A DNA stretch of 8,381 nucleotides from Bacteroidota bacterium (GTDB taxonomy: Bacteria; Pseudomonadota; Alphaproteobacteria; Puniceispirillales; Puniceispirillaceae): positions 1-8,381 of the forward strand of contig JAACDV010000188.1 of NCBI GenBank assembly GCA_009936825.1, in the 5' to 3' direction. A program made the translations under genes and the position numbers. Shown here piece after piece: positions 1 to 7,440 of the stretch (the first letter of the stretch is position 1; every line of letters starts with the position of its first letter). The notes below the pieces were generated by a model, which saw only the letters and a list, made by a program, of their open reading frames with translations, had not been told where the DNA came from and did not search any database.

Positions 1-1
1 C

Positions 2-931
2 CCGTTTACCATTGCCGAAGTTGTGTCTGCTGAACAGCATCCGAATGCAGACAAATTACGCGTTTGCATGGTGAATACCGGGTCAGGTGATCCTATTCAG
101 GTTGTTTGCGGTGCACCGAACGCCCGTGCTGGTATGAAGGGTGTTTTCGCCCCCGCAGGTGCCTATGTTCCGGGAATTGATCTAACGCTGAAAGTTGGAG
201 AGATTCGCGGCGAGATATCAAATGGCATACTGTGTTCCGAGCGTGAGATGCAGCTATCTGACGAGCATGACGGCATTATTGATCTTGATGAGGATGCTCC
301 GGTTGGCGCAGCGTTTGCGCCCTATGCCGGGCTGGATGATCCGATCATTGAAATTGGCATTACGCCGAACCGGGCTGATTGTCTAGGCGTTCGCGGCGTC
401 GCGCGTGATTTAGCGGCGGCTGGTTTTGGTAAGCTGAAGGACGTAGATTTCAACCAGCATGATGGCAGCTTTGACAGCCCTGTTAAATGGGTAATTGACC
501 CCGGGGCCAAGGCATTCTGTCCGCGTGTTACGGGATGTGGGTTTCGCGGCCTGAAAAATGGTGCCAGTCCGAAATGGATGGCAATGCGTCTCGAAGCCAT
601 CGGCCAGCGTCCAATAAGCGCGCTGGTTGATATCACTAACTATATAATGATCGATCTGGGACGCCCACTTCACGCCTATGATATAGCGAAAATTGAGGGC
701 GACACGCTGACAATCCGACCGGCCAAAGAAGGTGAGCAGCTGACCGCCCTGAATGAAAAAACATATGAGCTGGATAGCAGTATGTGCATCATTGCCGATG
801 CGCATGGAGCGGATGATTTGGCCGGCATTATGGGCGGCGAGCGGACCGGCGTTAGTGCCAGCACCACCGAAATGTTTTGGAAGTTGCAATCTTTGACCCG
901 ATTTCTGTGGCAACGACCGCGCGTAAGTTAA
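2..931 (+). CDS. pheT: Phenylalanyl-tRNA synthetase beta subunit, N-terminal part (5' cut by window edge, 3' end frameshifted)
   Basis: The beta chain of the alpha2-beta2 synthetase that charges tRNA-Phe in the cytoplasm. The open frame runs in from the window edge at base 2, so the ATG at 29 codons or later is not the start; about 45 residues are missing to the left compared with a usual length near 795-800. The visible order is: an EMAP-II-type tRNA-binding domain (PFTIAEVV, then HPNADKLRV and VCGAPNARAGM, ending near base 340), then the B3/4 domain with ITPNRADCLGVRGVARDLA (around 360-420), the segment RPISALVDITNY (around 607-642) and LGRPLHAYD. After GIMGGERTGVSASTTEMF the family expects LEVAIFDP, but the frame instead reads WKLQSLTRF and stops at 931. 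That last stretch, from about 878, is out-of-frame and not real protein. The true continuation is in the -1 frame from 877. Identification is firm; whether the break is biological is not. Confidence 0.93.
   Translation, partial: PFTIAEVVSAEQHPNADKLRVCMVNTGSGDPIQVVCGAPNARAGMKGVFAPAGAYVPGIDLTLKVGEIRGEISNGILCSEREMQLSDEHDGIIDLDEDAPVGAAFAPYAGLDDPIIEIGITPNRADCLGVRGVARDLAAAGFGKLKDVDFNQHDGSFDSPVKWVIDPGAKAFCPRVTGCGFRGLKNGASPKWMAMRLEAIGQRPISALVDITNYIMIDLGRPLHAYDIAKIEGDTLTIRPAKEGEQLTALNEKTYELDSSMCIIADAHGADDLAGIMGGERTGVSASTTEMFWKLQSLTRFLWQRPRVS
872..880 (+). other. Single-base frameshift site in pheT (missing T)
   Basis: The sequence reads ATG TTT TGG in the upstream frame, while the downstream frame resumes as TTG GAA GTT from 877. 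Adding one T to the four-T run at 875-878 gives ATG TTT TTG GAA, that is MFLEVAIFDP, which joins both halves into a normal PheT. The run is not a classical slippery heptamer: a -1 slip of the Phe tRNA from TTT would land on GTT, a first-position mismatch. A deletion in the homopolymer (error or mutation) is therefore more likely than programmed frameshifting. Confidence 0.85.
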
Positions 932-2271
932 ACATAAATTCGGATGCTCGCTATCGTTTTGAGCGTGGTCTTGATGTAACCTCACCTGACTGGGTGCAGG
1001 GGCATGTCGCCCGGCTTGTCCTATCAATTTGCGGTGGTGAAGCCAGCCATGTGACGAGTGCGGGTGAGGGCGCCGATTGGAAGCGGACTATTTTCCTTGC
1101 CGATGACAAGGTAGTCGCGTTGACCGGTATGGATGTGCCAGCCGCCGACCAGCAGCGCATTTTGCAGGCACTGGGTTTTGCCGTCAGTGCTGGTAAGGGC
1201 GGCGTGAACGTCATGCCGCCAGCATGGCGAGGCGATATTGACGGTGCGGCTGATCTGGTTGAAGAAATTGGCCGTGTCTATGGCTATGATAATCTGCCGA
1301 TGGCCCATTTGCCGCGCGAACATGTGATAGCGCAACCGTCGCTGAGCGCAGCGCAGGCGCGTTTGTTCCGAGTGCGACGTGCGCTGGCAGGGCGCGGCCT
1401 GATGGAGGCGGTTACCTTCTCGTTTCTGTCCGATGCACATGCCAAGACCTTTAACGGCGGCGCACCAAACCTCAAACTGGTCAATCCGATCAGTGCCGAT
1501 CTATCAGATATGCGCCCGTCTATTTTGCCTAATTTATTGGCGGCAGCGTCGCGTAATCAGGATCGCGGTGAAGCTGATATTGCGATGTTTGAAGTTGGAC
1601 CGATCTTTCTAGGTGATGCGCCTGAAGATCAGCGGACGGCTTGTAGTGGAATTCGGCATGGCGCGATTGCACCGCGGGAATGGCATGGTGTCAGCCGTAA
1701 GGTGGATGTTTTTGATGCCAAAGCAGATGCCGAGGCCGCCCTTGCCGCGCTGGGGGTTCGCGCTGCTGGTATTCAAACCACCACTGATGCGCCGGATTAT
1801 TTTCATCCCGGGCGTTCAGGAACGCTGATCCAAGGTCGAACGAAACTGGCAAGTTTTGGCGAATTCCATCCACAGATTGCCGAGATTTTCGGGCTTCGCG
1901 GGATTGCCGTCGGTTTTGAAATTTATGTCGATGATGTGCCAATGCCAAAATCCAAAGGTCCGGCGCGCGCGTTGTTATCAATGTCGGTTTTCCAACCCGT
2001 CTCGCGCGACTTCGCCTTTATTGTTGACGAATCGTTGGCAGCCGGGGAATTGCTTCGCGCGGTAAAATCCGGTGCAGGTCCGCTGATGAGTGATATGCGA
2101 ATATTCGATATCTATCAGGGTGAAAATATTGAGGCAGGCAAAAAGTCGGTTGCGGTTACGCTTACCTTCAGCCCGTCAAAGGCGACCTTGACCGATGAAG
2201 AGATCGACAAGATTTCAGAGTCAGTGATAGAAGTAGCGGCGAAACACTGCGGCGCGGTGCTGCGTGGCTAG
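877..2271 (+). CDS. pheT: Phenylalanyl-tRNA synthetase beta subunit, C-terminal part (continuation after frameshift)
   Basis: Continuation of the preceding pheT reading frame. The apparent TTG start at 877 is simply the Leu codon of TTEMF-LEVAIFDP and is not an independent start; there is no ribosome binding site ahead of it. In order it holds: the end of B3/4 with the family signature NINSDARYRFERGLD (about 928-975); a B5 domain (MDVPAADQQRILQALGF to DLVEEIGRVYGYDNLP, about 1129-1302); the synthetase-like core, which in the beta chain is non-catalytic (VTFSFLSD, NPISADLSDMRPS, FEVGPIF); and a C-terminal FDX-ACB anticodon-binding domain (PVSRDFAFIVDE to KHCGAVLRG, about 1996-2268), complete to its normal end. 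Joined to the upstream part, this gives about 756 visible residues, as expected. It faces the convergent dehydrogenase gene with 40 bp between the stop codons. pheS would be expected just to the left, outside the window. Confidence 0.93.
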   Translation: MEVAIFDPISVATTARKLNINSDARYRFERGLDVTSPDWVQGHVARLVLSICGGEASHVTSAGEGADWKRTIFLADDKVVALTGMDVPAADQQRILQALGFAVSAGKGGVNVMPPAWRGDIDGAADLVEEIGRVYGYDNLPMAHLPREHVIAQPSLSAAQARLFRVRRALAGRGLMEAVTFSFLSDAHAKTFNGGAPNLKLVNPISADLSDMRPSILPNLLAAASRNQDRGEADIAMFEVGPIFLGDAPEDQRTACSGIRHGAIAPREWHGVSRKVDVFDAKADAEAALAALGVRAAGIQTTTDAPDYFHPGRSGTLIQGRTKLASFGEFHPQIAEIFGLRGIAVGFEIYVDDVPMPKSKGPARALLSMSVFQPVSRDFAFIVDESLAAGELLRAVKSGAGPLMSDMRIFDIYQGENIEAGKKSVAVTLTFSPSKATLTDEEIDKISESVIEVAAKHCGAVLRG

Positions 2272-2310
2272 GTGCGCGCTTAGGTGTGCTGCTAGATGCA
2301 CTGCTAGGTG
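2263..2310 (+). repeat. Four degenerate 12-bp tandem units carrying in-frame TAG stops at the end of pheT
   Basis: Units at 2263-2274, 2275-2286, 2287-2298 and 2299-2310 share the core pattern NNNNGC-TAG-GTG (third unit GATG, second unit CT before TAG). Because the period is a multiple of three, each unit places a TAG in the pheT frame: 2269 (the real stop), 2281, 2293 and 2305. A weaker fifth copy (ATTACTGGGTG) follows into the end of the convergent gene. It looks like slippage duplication of the last codons of pheT; no function is evident. Confidence 0.6.
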
Positions 2311-2311
2311 A

Positions 2312-3493
2312 TTACTGGGTGTTTTTTCGGTGCAAGCGCCATACGCCGCCTTGGACTTCGTCGCTAAGCAACAAAATCGATCCGGCTTGCGGACTGCCCG
2401 CTGGTACTATCGCCACGTCACGAACCCGCCCGATGCCCCCACCCTTAAAGGTTGGGTCTACTAAGACGCGCTCTGATACAGGCAGACCTGCTGCATCCAG
2501 CTCCACTTGATAAAGGCGCCGGAATTTGAGCGAGCCAATCAGCAGGCTTCCCGCCAGTTCTGGAAACATCTTGGCATCATCTGGGTAAAAAGCCATTCCC
2601 GACGGGGCAATTGATGGCACCCACACCCAGCTCGGATCGGAATAGCCGGGAAGGCTGGAATGCTTGCTTATTCGCCCGCCAATATATTCTTTGCCATGGC
2701 TGACGATGGGCCAGCCGTAATTTGCCCCAGCCTCAATCACATTTATCTCATCACCGCCGCGCGGCCCGTGTTCATGCGTCCACAGGGCGCCGGACGGCGT
2801 GTATACCGCCATACCTTGGGGATTGCGGTGACCTATCGAATAGATTTCGGCCTGCCAGCCAGATTGCTTCGGATTGTCTTCCGGAACGCGCCCATCTAGA
2901 TGGATGCGGATGATTGATCCTGCATGAGTAGCCGGATTTTGGGCGTTTTCACGCGCGCCGCGCTCACCAAGGCTGGCAAAAAGATAGTCAGCATTCGGTC
3001 CGGAGGTTGGCACGGCAAGCCGGCAGCCAAAATGAACCCCGGACCGCACCGGGTTATTGGCGGTAAAGATCGTTTTACTGTCGGTAAGAGTGGTGCCATT
3101 CAGAACGGCGCTCTCGATTGCGGTGACAGCGCCGCCCTCCACAGGCTTGGCATAGCAAAGATAAATGCGCCCGTCCGTCGGGCCAACCAGCACATCTAGC
3201 AAACCGCCCTGTCGATTAGCGTAGACCTTGGGCGCGTTCTGGATGATCTGGCTGGCACCAGTGATAAGATCAAGGCGGTGCAACGCGCCCCGCCTCTCGG
3301 TAACGAGCAGGGTGGTAGCATTCAGAAAATCCATCCCCCAAGGATGATTGAAGTCCGGGCCTATTTGCGTCAAAGCCGGATGATCGTCAGCGGTGCTGGT
3401 ATTAGTCGCAAGCAAAGCCGCACCAAAAATGATGGCTCTTAAAATTTGTCCGGTTCTTTTGAGGGCCCCGGTTCTAATGCGATAAAATGTCAT
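2312..3493 (-). CDS. PQQ-dependent aldose sugar dehydrogenase-type protein, exported (GSDH / YliI-Asd family)
   Basis: A 393-residue six-bladed beta-propeller protein resembling E. coli YliI (Asd) and soluble glucose dehydrogenase, which oxidise aldoses with pyrroloquinoline quinone in the periplasm. Residues 1-35 look like a signal peptide: basic start (R5, R7, K12, R13, R19), hydrophobic AIIFGAALLA, likely cleavage after STA-35. Family motifs seen: HPWGMDFL (50-57), RQGGLLDV (94-101), VHFGCRLA (153-160, with H154 matching the proposed catalytic base), GHRNPQGMA (221-229, R223/N224 at the cofactor site), EHGPRGGDEIN (241-251), NYGWP (258-262), SGMAFY (298-303), GSLKFR (320-325, K323) and GRVRDVA (355-361). 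Length is normal and no key residue is missing. It lies 24 bp downstream of leuA on the same strand, so it is probably cotranscribed; no clear Shine-Dalgarno precedes the ATG. The true substrate is unknown, and activity requires PQQ made by the cell or taken up. Confidence 0.87.
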   Translation of the reverse strand: MTFYRIRTGALKRTGQILRAIIFGAALLATNTSTADDHPALTQIGPDFNHPWGMDFLNATTLLVTERRGALHRLDLITGASQIIQNAPKVYANRQGGLLDVLVGPTDGRIYLCYAKPVEGGAVTAIESAVLNGTTLTDSKTIFTANNPVRSGVHFGCRLAVPTSGPNADYLFASLGERGARENAQNPATHAGSIIRIHLDGRVPEDNPKQSGWQAEIYSIGHRNPQGMAVYTPSGALWTHEHGPRGGDEINVIEAGANYGWPIVSHGKEYIGGRISKHSSLPGYSDPSWVWVPSIAPSGMAFYPDDAKMFPELAGSLLIGSLKFRRLYQVELDAAGLPVSERVLVDPTFKGGGIGRVRDVAIVPAGSPQAGSILLLSDEVQGGVWRLHRKNTQ

Positions 3494-3517
3494 CCGAGCA
3501 AGGTTAGCCTGTATCCA

Positions 3518-5233
3518 TTATAGCTTGTTCAGCGCGCTGATTACGGCGCGAATGGGAGCCATCGTGATTGAAGTGTCGATGCCCACACCATAGATTGATA
3601 GAGATTTACCCTCTACCTCCACCACAATTTCAACATAGGCAGCAGCTTCGGCTTTTGAGGTGGCCGAGCGCGTGTTTTGACCAAAATCTGCAAGCTTAAA
3701 GGACAATCCGAATTCGGTGCGCACGGCGTCAACAAAGGCTGAAATCGGACCATTTCCCGTAGCGCTGACGGTAAAATTCTCACCTTCATGGCGCAATATG
3801 GCGGTGATACGCTCACGATCCCCTGCCGTATTGGCTTTTGCCGCGTCAAAGCTGATCAACTCAAAACGCCCGGTTTGGAGAATGAAATGATCCTGCGCCA
3901 GCTCCCATATCCGGTCCGAGGTGATTTCCTTGCCAGTATTATCGGCTTCATCCTGAACAATGCCGGAAAACTCAATTTCGGCGCCGCGCGGCAGGCGAAC
4001 ATGGTGATCCGTTTCCAGCAAATAGGCTGATCCTGCTTTTCCGGACTGCGAATTTACCCTGATGATTTCTTCAAAAGTCCGACCAATATCGGCTGGATCA
4101 ATGGGAAGATAGGGAACCTGCCAAATCGCCTCATTTGCCCCGTCAAGCGCTTCGATACCTTTGCGAATGGCGTCTTGGTGGCTGCCGGAAAAGGCAGTAT
4201 GGACCAACTTGCCCGCATAGGGATGACGCTCATGAACGGGGAGTTGATTACAAAATTCCGCCGATTCAACAAGATTATTAATGTCCGAGAAATCAAGCGT
4301 CGGATTGACGCCTTGCGTAAACATATTCAAGCCAAGCGTCACGATATCGACATTGCCGGTGCGCTCACCATTGCCGAACAACGTGCCTTCAACCCGGTCC
4401 GCGCCCGCCATCAGGCCCAGCTCGGTGGCAGCAACGGCGCACCCACGATCATTATGCGGATGAAGTGAGAGGATGACCGCATCGCGTCTGGAAAAATTGC
4501 GATGCATCCATTCAATCTGATCGGCATAGATGTTCGGAGTGGACATCTCAACCGTCGCTGGCAGGTTGATGATGGTGGGGTTGGCGGCGGTAGGCTGCCA
4601 GACATCCATCACGGCTTCGCAAACTTCAAGCGCGTAGTCTAACTCGGTTCCGGTAAAACTTTCCGGCGAATATTGCAGCCGCAGATTGCCCGTTGATTTA
4701 CGTTTGGCAATCCGCTCAGCCACCATTTTTGCGCCATCAACCGCAATCTGCTTAACGCCGTCACGGTCAGCCTTGAAAACAACGCGGCGCTGCAAGGTGC
4801 TGGTGGAATTATACAGATGCAGGATCGCGTTAGGAGCGCCATCCAAACTATCGATGGTACGGTCGATCAAATGCTCACGCGCCTGCGTTAGCACCTGGAT
4901 GGTGACGTCGTCTGGCACATGACCGCCGTTAATCAGATCACGCAGGAAATTGAAATCGGTGTCAGAGGCAGACGGGAACCCTACCTCAATCTCCTTGAAA
5001 CCCATATCGACTAGAAGCTTGAACATCCGCATTTTGCGGGCGGAATCCATTGGCTCAATTAGCGCCTGATTACCGTCGCGTAGGTCAACAGAACACCAAA
5101 CTGGTGCCGTTTCAATACGTTTGCCGGGCCACGTCCGATCACGCAGATCGGGGCCAGCAAAGGACCGGTATTTTTCATGCCGTCCTGCGTTGCCGTTACT
5201 GGCAGTCGCTGAGACATGATCCGAGCTAGTCAT
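3518..5233 (-). CDS. leuA: 2-isopropylmalate synthase
   Basis: Catalyses the first committed step of leucine synthesis: acetyl-CoA plus 2-oxoisovalerate gives 2-isopropylmalate, in the cytoplasm. I chose the ATG at 5233 (571 residues). The frame remains open to a TTG at 5272, but those 13 codons lie in a tandem repeat tract, while the ATG has a Shine-Dalgarno-like GAAGAGG upstream. Numbered from this ATG: a short tail, RTWPGKRIETAPVWC, then the metal/substrate motif DLRDGNQALIEPMD (50-63), GFKEIEVGFPSAS (78-90), the HxH metal motif LSLHPHNDRG (256-265) and EGTLFGNGERTGNVD (282-296), which complete the TIM barrel. A linker follows, and the LeuA dimer allosteric domain, for leucine feedback, occupies about 447-571. 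This is the long LeuA form with the DRTWP-type N-terminus, and length is normal. It is divergent from lepA, and the PQQ-type dehydrogenase follows 24 bp downstream. Confidence 0.95.
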   Translation of the reverse strand: MTSSDHVSATASNGNAGRHEKYRSFAGPDLRDRTWPGKRIETAPVWCSVDLRDGNQALIEPMDSARKMRMFKLLVDMGFKEIEVGFPSASDTDFNFLRDLINGGHVPDDVTIQVLTQAREHLIDRTIDSLDGAPNAILHLYNSTSTLQRRVVFKADRDGVKQIAVDGAKMVAERIAKRKSTGNLRLQYSPESFTGTELDYALEVCEAVMDVWQPTAANPTIINLPATVEMSTPNIYADQIEWMHRNFSRRDAVILSLHPHNDRGCAVAATELGLMAGADRVEGTLFGNGERTGNVDIVTLGLNMFTQGVNPTLDFSDINNLVESAEFCNQLPVHERHPYAGKLVHTAFSGSHQDAIRKGIEALDGANEAIWQVPYLPIDPADIGRTFEEIIRVNSQSGKAGSAYLLETDHHVRLPRGAEIEFSGIVQDEADNTGKEITSDRIWELAQDHFILQTGRFELISFDAAKANTAGDRERITAILRHEGENFTVSATGNGPISAFVDAVRTEFGLSFKLADFGQNTRSATSKAEAAAYVEIVVEVEGKSLSIYGVGIDTSITMAPIRAVISALNKL

Positions 5234-5244
5234 TGGTTTCAAAT

Positions 5245-5251
5245 CCTCTTC
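5245..5251 (-). promoter_or_regulatory. Shine-Dalgarno site of leuA
   Basis: On the minus strand GAAGAGG ends 11 bases before the ATG at 5233. The spacing is a little long, but it is the only purine-rich match there, and it decides for the 571-residue start over the TTG at 5272. Confidence 0.5.
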
Positions 5252-5256
5252 GTAAT

Positions 5257-5321
5257 GATCAATTCTATTCAATGATCACTTCTATTGACGATCACTTCTA
5301 TTGACGGTCAATTCTACTGAT
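5257..5321 (-). repeat. Four 16-17-bp tandem repeats in the leuA leader
   Basis: Units at 5257-5273, 5274-5289, 5290-5305 and 5306-5321. The two middle units are identical (plus strand GATCACTTCTATTGAC; in leuA sense GTCAATAGAAGTGATC). The outer units differ at about four positions, and the unit at 5257-5273 has one extra base. The array ends 23 bases before the leuA ATG and overlaps the alternative TTG start. In the sense direction it is full of stop codons in every frame, so it is not a leader peptide and has no leucine-codon run. Regular spacing of 16-17 bp (three units carry GATC) suggests either iterated protein-binding sites or repeated RNA elements, but slippage without function is also possible. 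Confidence 0.8.
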
Positions 5322-5616
5322 AAATCGTTATGGCCGTTTCGGGCCTTTTTTGCCTATCGCCAGACTATACCGAAAGCCTCTTTAACGAAACAGTATAATT
5401 TCACCTGATTAATTTGGCCCTGATGCCGGATTACAGTCCAATTTTTGGATGTATCGCAGCCCTGTTTACGGCTAATATTAACGTCATAAATTAAGGGCAG
5501 ATTGGTTTCCCGTGCTATGAATGCGGAAAAGCCTTGCCGCTTTTGCAAAAGGGCGGCAAAACACTGCAGCAGAGCATCGTCCGTGATGTCTGCTCAACAA
5601 CCCGGAACTGACAGCG
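5322..5616. other. Rest of the leuA-lepA divergent intergenic region
   Basis: No convincing gene is seen here. Both genes' promoters must lie in 5234-5616 unless they are read through. Weak candidates: for lepA, TTTACG at 5465-5470 and TAAATT at 5487-5492 (16-bp spacing, 4/6 matches each), or TATAAT at 5394-5399 without a good -35. For leuA, TATACT (minus, 5397-5392) or TATAGT (minus, 5369-5364), both with poor -35 boxes. At 5332-5351 a small GGCC-6-GGCC hairpin is followed by six T on the plus strand, like a weak terminator, although no plus-strand gene lies upstream. A minus-strand frame at 5354-5548 and a 41-codon plus-strand frame at 5517-5642 are open, but neither has support. Confidence 0.5.
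5534..5559. promoter_or_regulatory. Extended palindrome upstream of lepA
   Basis: TTGCCG at 5534-5539 pairs with CGGCAA at 5554-5559, and between them lies the perfect 12-bp palindrome CTTTTGCAAAAG (5540-5551) plus two unpaired G. As DNA it is a dyad that could bind a dimeric regulator; as RNA it would fold into a long hairpin about 57 bases before the lepA ATG. It is not followed by a T run on the plus strand, so it does not look like an intrinsic terminator there. Function is unknown. Confidence 0.5.
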
Positions 5617-7419
5617 ATGACCGCGACCTCTCAAATTCGTAATTTTTCGATTATCGCACATATCGACCATGGTAAATCGACTATTGCCGACCGGCTTATT
5701 CAGGTCTGCGGTGGTCTGACTGCGCGCGAAATGACCGAGCAGGTTCTCGATCATATGGATATCGAGCGCGAGCGCGGAATCACGATTAAGGCGCAGACGG
5801 TGCGGCTGGACTATAAGGCCAAGGACGGTAAGGATTATGTCTTGAACCTGATGGATACGCCCGGCCATGTTGATTTTGGGTATGAAGTATCGCGGTCGCT
5901 GACGGCATGCGAGGGATCGTTGTTGATCGTTGACGCCAGCCAAGGTGTTGAGGCGCAGACGCTGGCCAATGTCTATCAGGCGATTGATGCCAACCATGAA
6001 ATTGTTTCGGTTCTGAACAAGATTGATTTGCCAGCGGCCGAGCCTGACCGCGTTAAAACTCAAATTGAGGATGTGATTGGCCTGCCAGCCGATAATGCCA
6101 TTCCAGCCAGTGCAAAAACGGGAGTTGGTATTCCAGAAATTCTTGAAGCTGTTGTTGCCGATATTCCGCCCCCTGCCGGGGATGCTGACGCGCCGCTGAA
6201 GGCGTTGCTGGTGGATAGCTGGTATGATGCCTATTTGGGCGTGATGACGCTGGTGCGCGTTCGCGATGGCGTTCTGAAAAAGGGTATGAAGATAAGGATG
6301 ATGGCAACGGGCGCAACCCACGTTGTTGAACGTGTTGGTGTGTTCTCGCCAAAGCCAACGCCGGTTGATGCGCTGGGTCCGGGCGAAATTGGCTTTATCA
6401 ATGCAGGCGTAAAAACCGTGTCAGATGCCAAGGTGGGGGATACCATCACCGAAGAGCGCCGCCTGTGTGATGAAGCGCTGCCGGGCTTTGCCCCGTCTGT
6501 TCCAGTTGTGTTCTGCGGTTTATTTCCGGTCGACGCAAATGAATTTTCCGGCCTTCGTGAAGCGCTGGAGAAGCTGTCGCTGAATGATTCCTCATTTTCG
6601 TTTGAGGCTGAAACATCGGCTGCATTGGGCTTTGGCTTTCGGTGTGGGTTCCTCGGCCTTTTGCATATGGAGGTGATCCGCGACCGCCTTGGCCGCGAGT
6701 TCAATCTGGAGCTTATTTCCACCGCGCCATCGGTGGTCTATCAGATGAAGCTGACTGACGGGACCGGCTTTGATCTGCACAACCCGGCCGATATGCCCGA
6801 AGTCACCCGGATTGACGAGATTGAAGAGCCGTGGATTAAGGCAACGATTATGACGCCGGATGAATTTTTAGGATCGGTTCTGACCCTATGCACTGAGAGG
6901 CGCGGTGAACAGATTGACCTCACATATGCCGGCAATCGCGCAATGGTGGTTTACCGGCTGCCGTTGAACGAGGTTGTGTTTGACTTTTATGACCGGTTGA
7001 AATCCATCACCAAGGGCTATGCCAGCTTTGACTATGCCATCGACAGTTATCGTCCGGGTGCGTTGGTGAAGGTGACAATTTTGGTAAATGGTGATCCTGT
7101 TGATGCATTGTCGATGATTTTGCACCGTGATCAGGCCGAGGCAAAAGGGCGTGCCATCTGTGTTCGTCTAAAAGATCTGGTGCCGCGCCAGATGTTCAAG
7201 GTTGCGTTGCAAGCAGCGATTGGCGGCAAGGTGATTGCGCGTGAAACCATTCAGGCGCTGCGAAAGGATGTAACCGCGAAATGCTATGGCGGTGATATTT
7301 CGCGAAAGAAAAAGCTGCTTGAAAAGCAGAAAGAAGGAAAGAAGAAAATGCGGCAATTCGGCAAGGTTGAAATCCCGCAAAACGCCTTTTTTGAAGCCCT
7401 GAAGATGGGTGACACCTAA
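5617..7419 (+). CDS. lepA: Elongation factor 4 (LepA), ribosome-associated translational GTPase
   Basis: A GTPase that binds the ribosome and can back-translocate it; it influences initiation and elongation, especially under ionic or acid stress, and acts in the cytoplasm or at the membrane. The length of 600 residues is typical. Start: [20 protein letters not shown] matches the usual N-terminus, with a weak GGA 10 bases upstream. G-domain motifs: G1 AHIDHGKS (14-21), G2 RGIT (53-56), G3 DTPGH (80-84), G4 NKID (134-137), G5 SAK (165-167). Domain II (about 190-280), domain III with [14 protein letters not shown], the elongation-factor G-like domain V (about 400-480) and the LepA-specific C-terminal domain (ending with a lysine-rich stretch near 565-585, [19 protein letters not shown]) are all present and intact. 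It is divergent from leuA and convergent with the small membrane gene, with 21 bp between the stop codons. In many bacteria lepA sits beside lepB; no lepB is seen here. Confidence 0.96.
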   Translation: MTATSQIRNFSIIAHIDHGKSTIADRLIQVCGGLTAREMTEQVLDHMDIERERGITIKAQTVRLDYKAKDGKDYVLNLMDTPGHVDFGYEVSRSLTACEGSLLIVDASQGVEAQTLANVYQAIDANHEIVSVLNKIDLPAAEPDRVKTQIEDVIGLPADNAIPASAKTGVGIPEILEAVVADIPPPAGDADAPLKALLVDSWYDAYLGVMTLVRVRDGVLKKGMKIRMMATGATHVVERVGVFSPKPTPVDALGPGEIGFINAGVKTVSDAKVGDTITEERRLCDEALPGFAPSVPVVFCGLFPVDANEFSGLREALEKLSLNDSSFSFEAETSAALGFGFRCGFLGLLHMEVIRDRLGREFNLELISTAPSVVYQMKLTDGTGFDLHNPADMPEVTRIDEIEEPWIKATIMTPDEFLGSVLTLCTERRGEQIDLTYAGNRAMVVYRLPLNEVVFDFYDRLKSITKGYASFDYAIDSYRPGALVKVTILVNGDPVDALSMILHRDQAEAKGRAICVRLKDLVPRQMFKVALQAAIGGKVIARETIQALRKDVTAKCYGGDISRKKKLLEKQKEGKKKMRQFGKVEIPQNAFFEALKMGDT

Positions 7420-7440
7420 AATTCGCGATGATTAGAGATC

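Noticed and set aside
410..1440. Long antisense frames opposite pheT (410-1027 and 1024-1440)
   Set aside because: They are shadows of the pheT coding frame. The plus strand encodes conserved PheT domains throughout, and the antisense translations resemble nothing.
2272..2330. Intrinsic terminator between pheT and the convergent dehydrogenase gene, using the six-T run at 2322-2327
   Set aside because: I could not build a convincing GC-rich stem directly before the T run.
5234..5272. Longer leuA start at a TTG, adding 13 residues
   Set aside because: The added codons fall within or next to the tandem repeat array, while the ATG at 5233 has a Shine-Dalgarno-like sequence and gives the usual N-terminus length.
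5354..5548. 64-codon minus-strand frame between leuA and lepA
   Set aside because: No ribosome binding site and no recognisable family. It is also not a leucine-rich leader that would explain leuA control.
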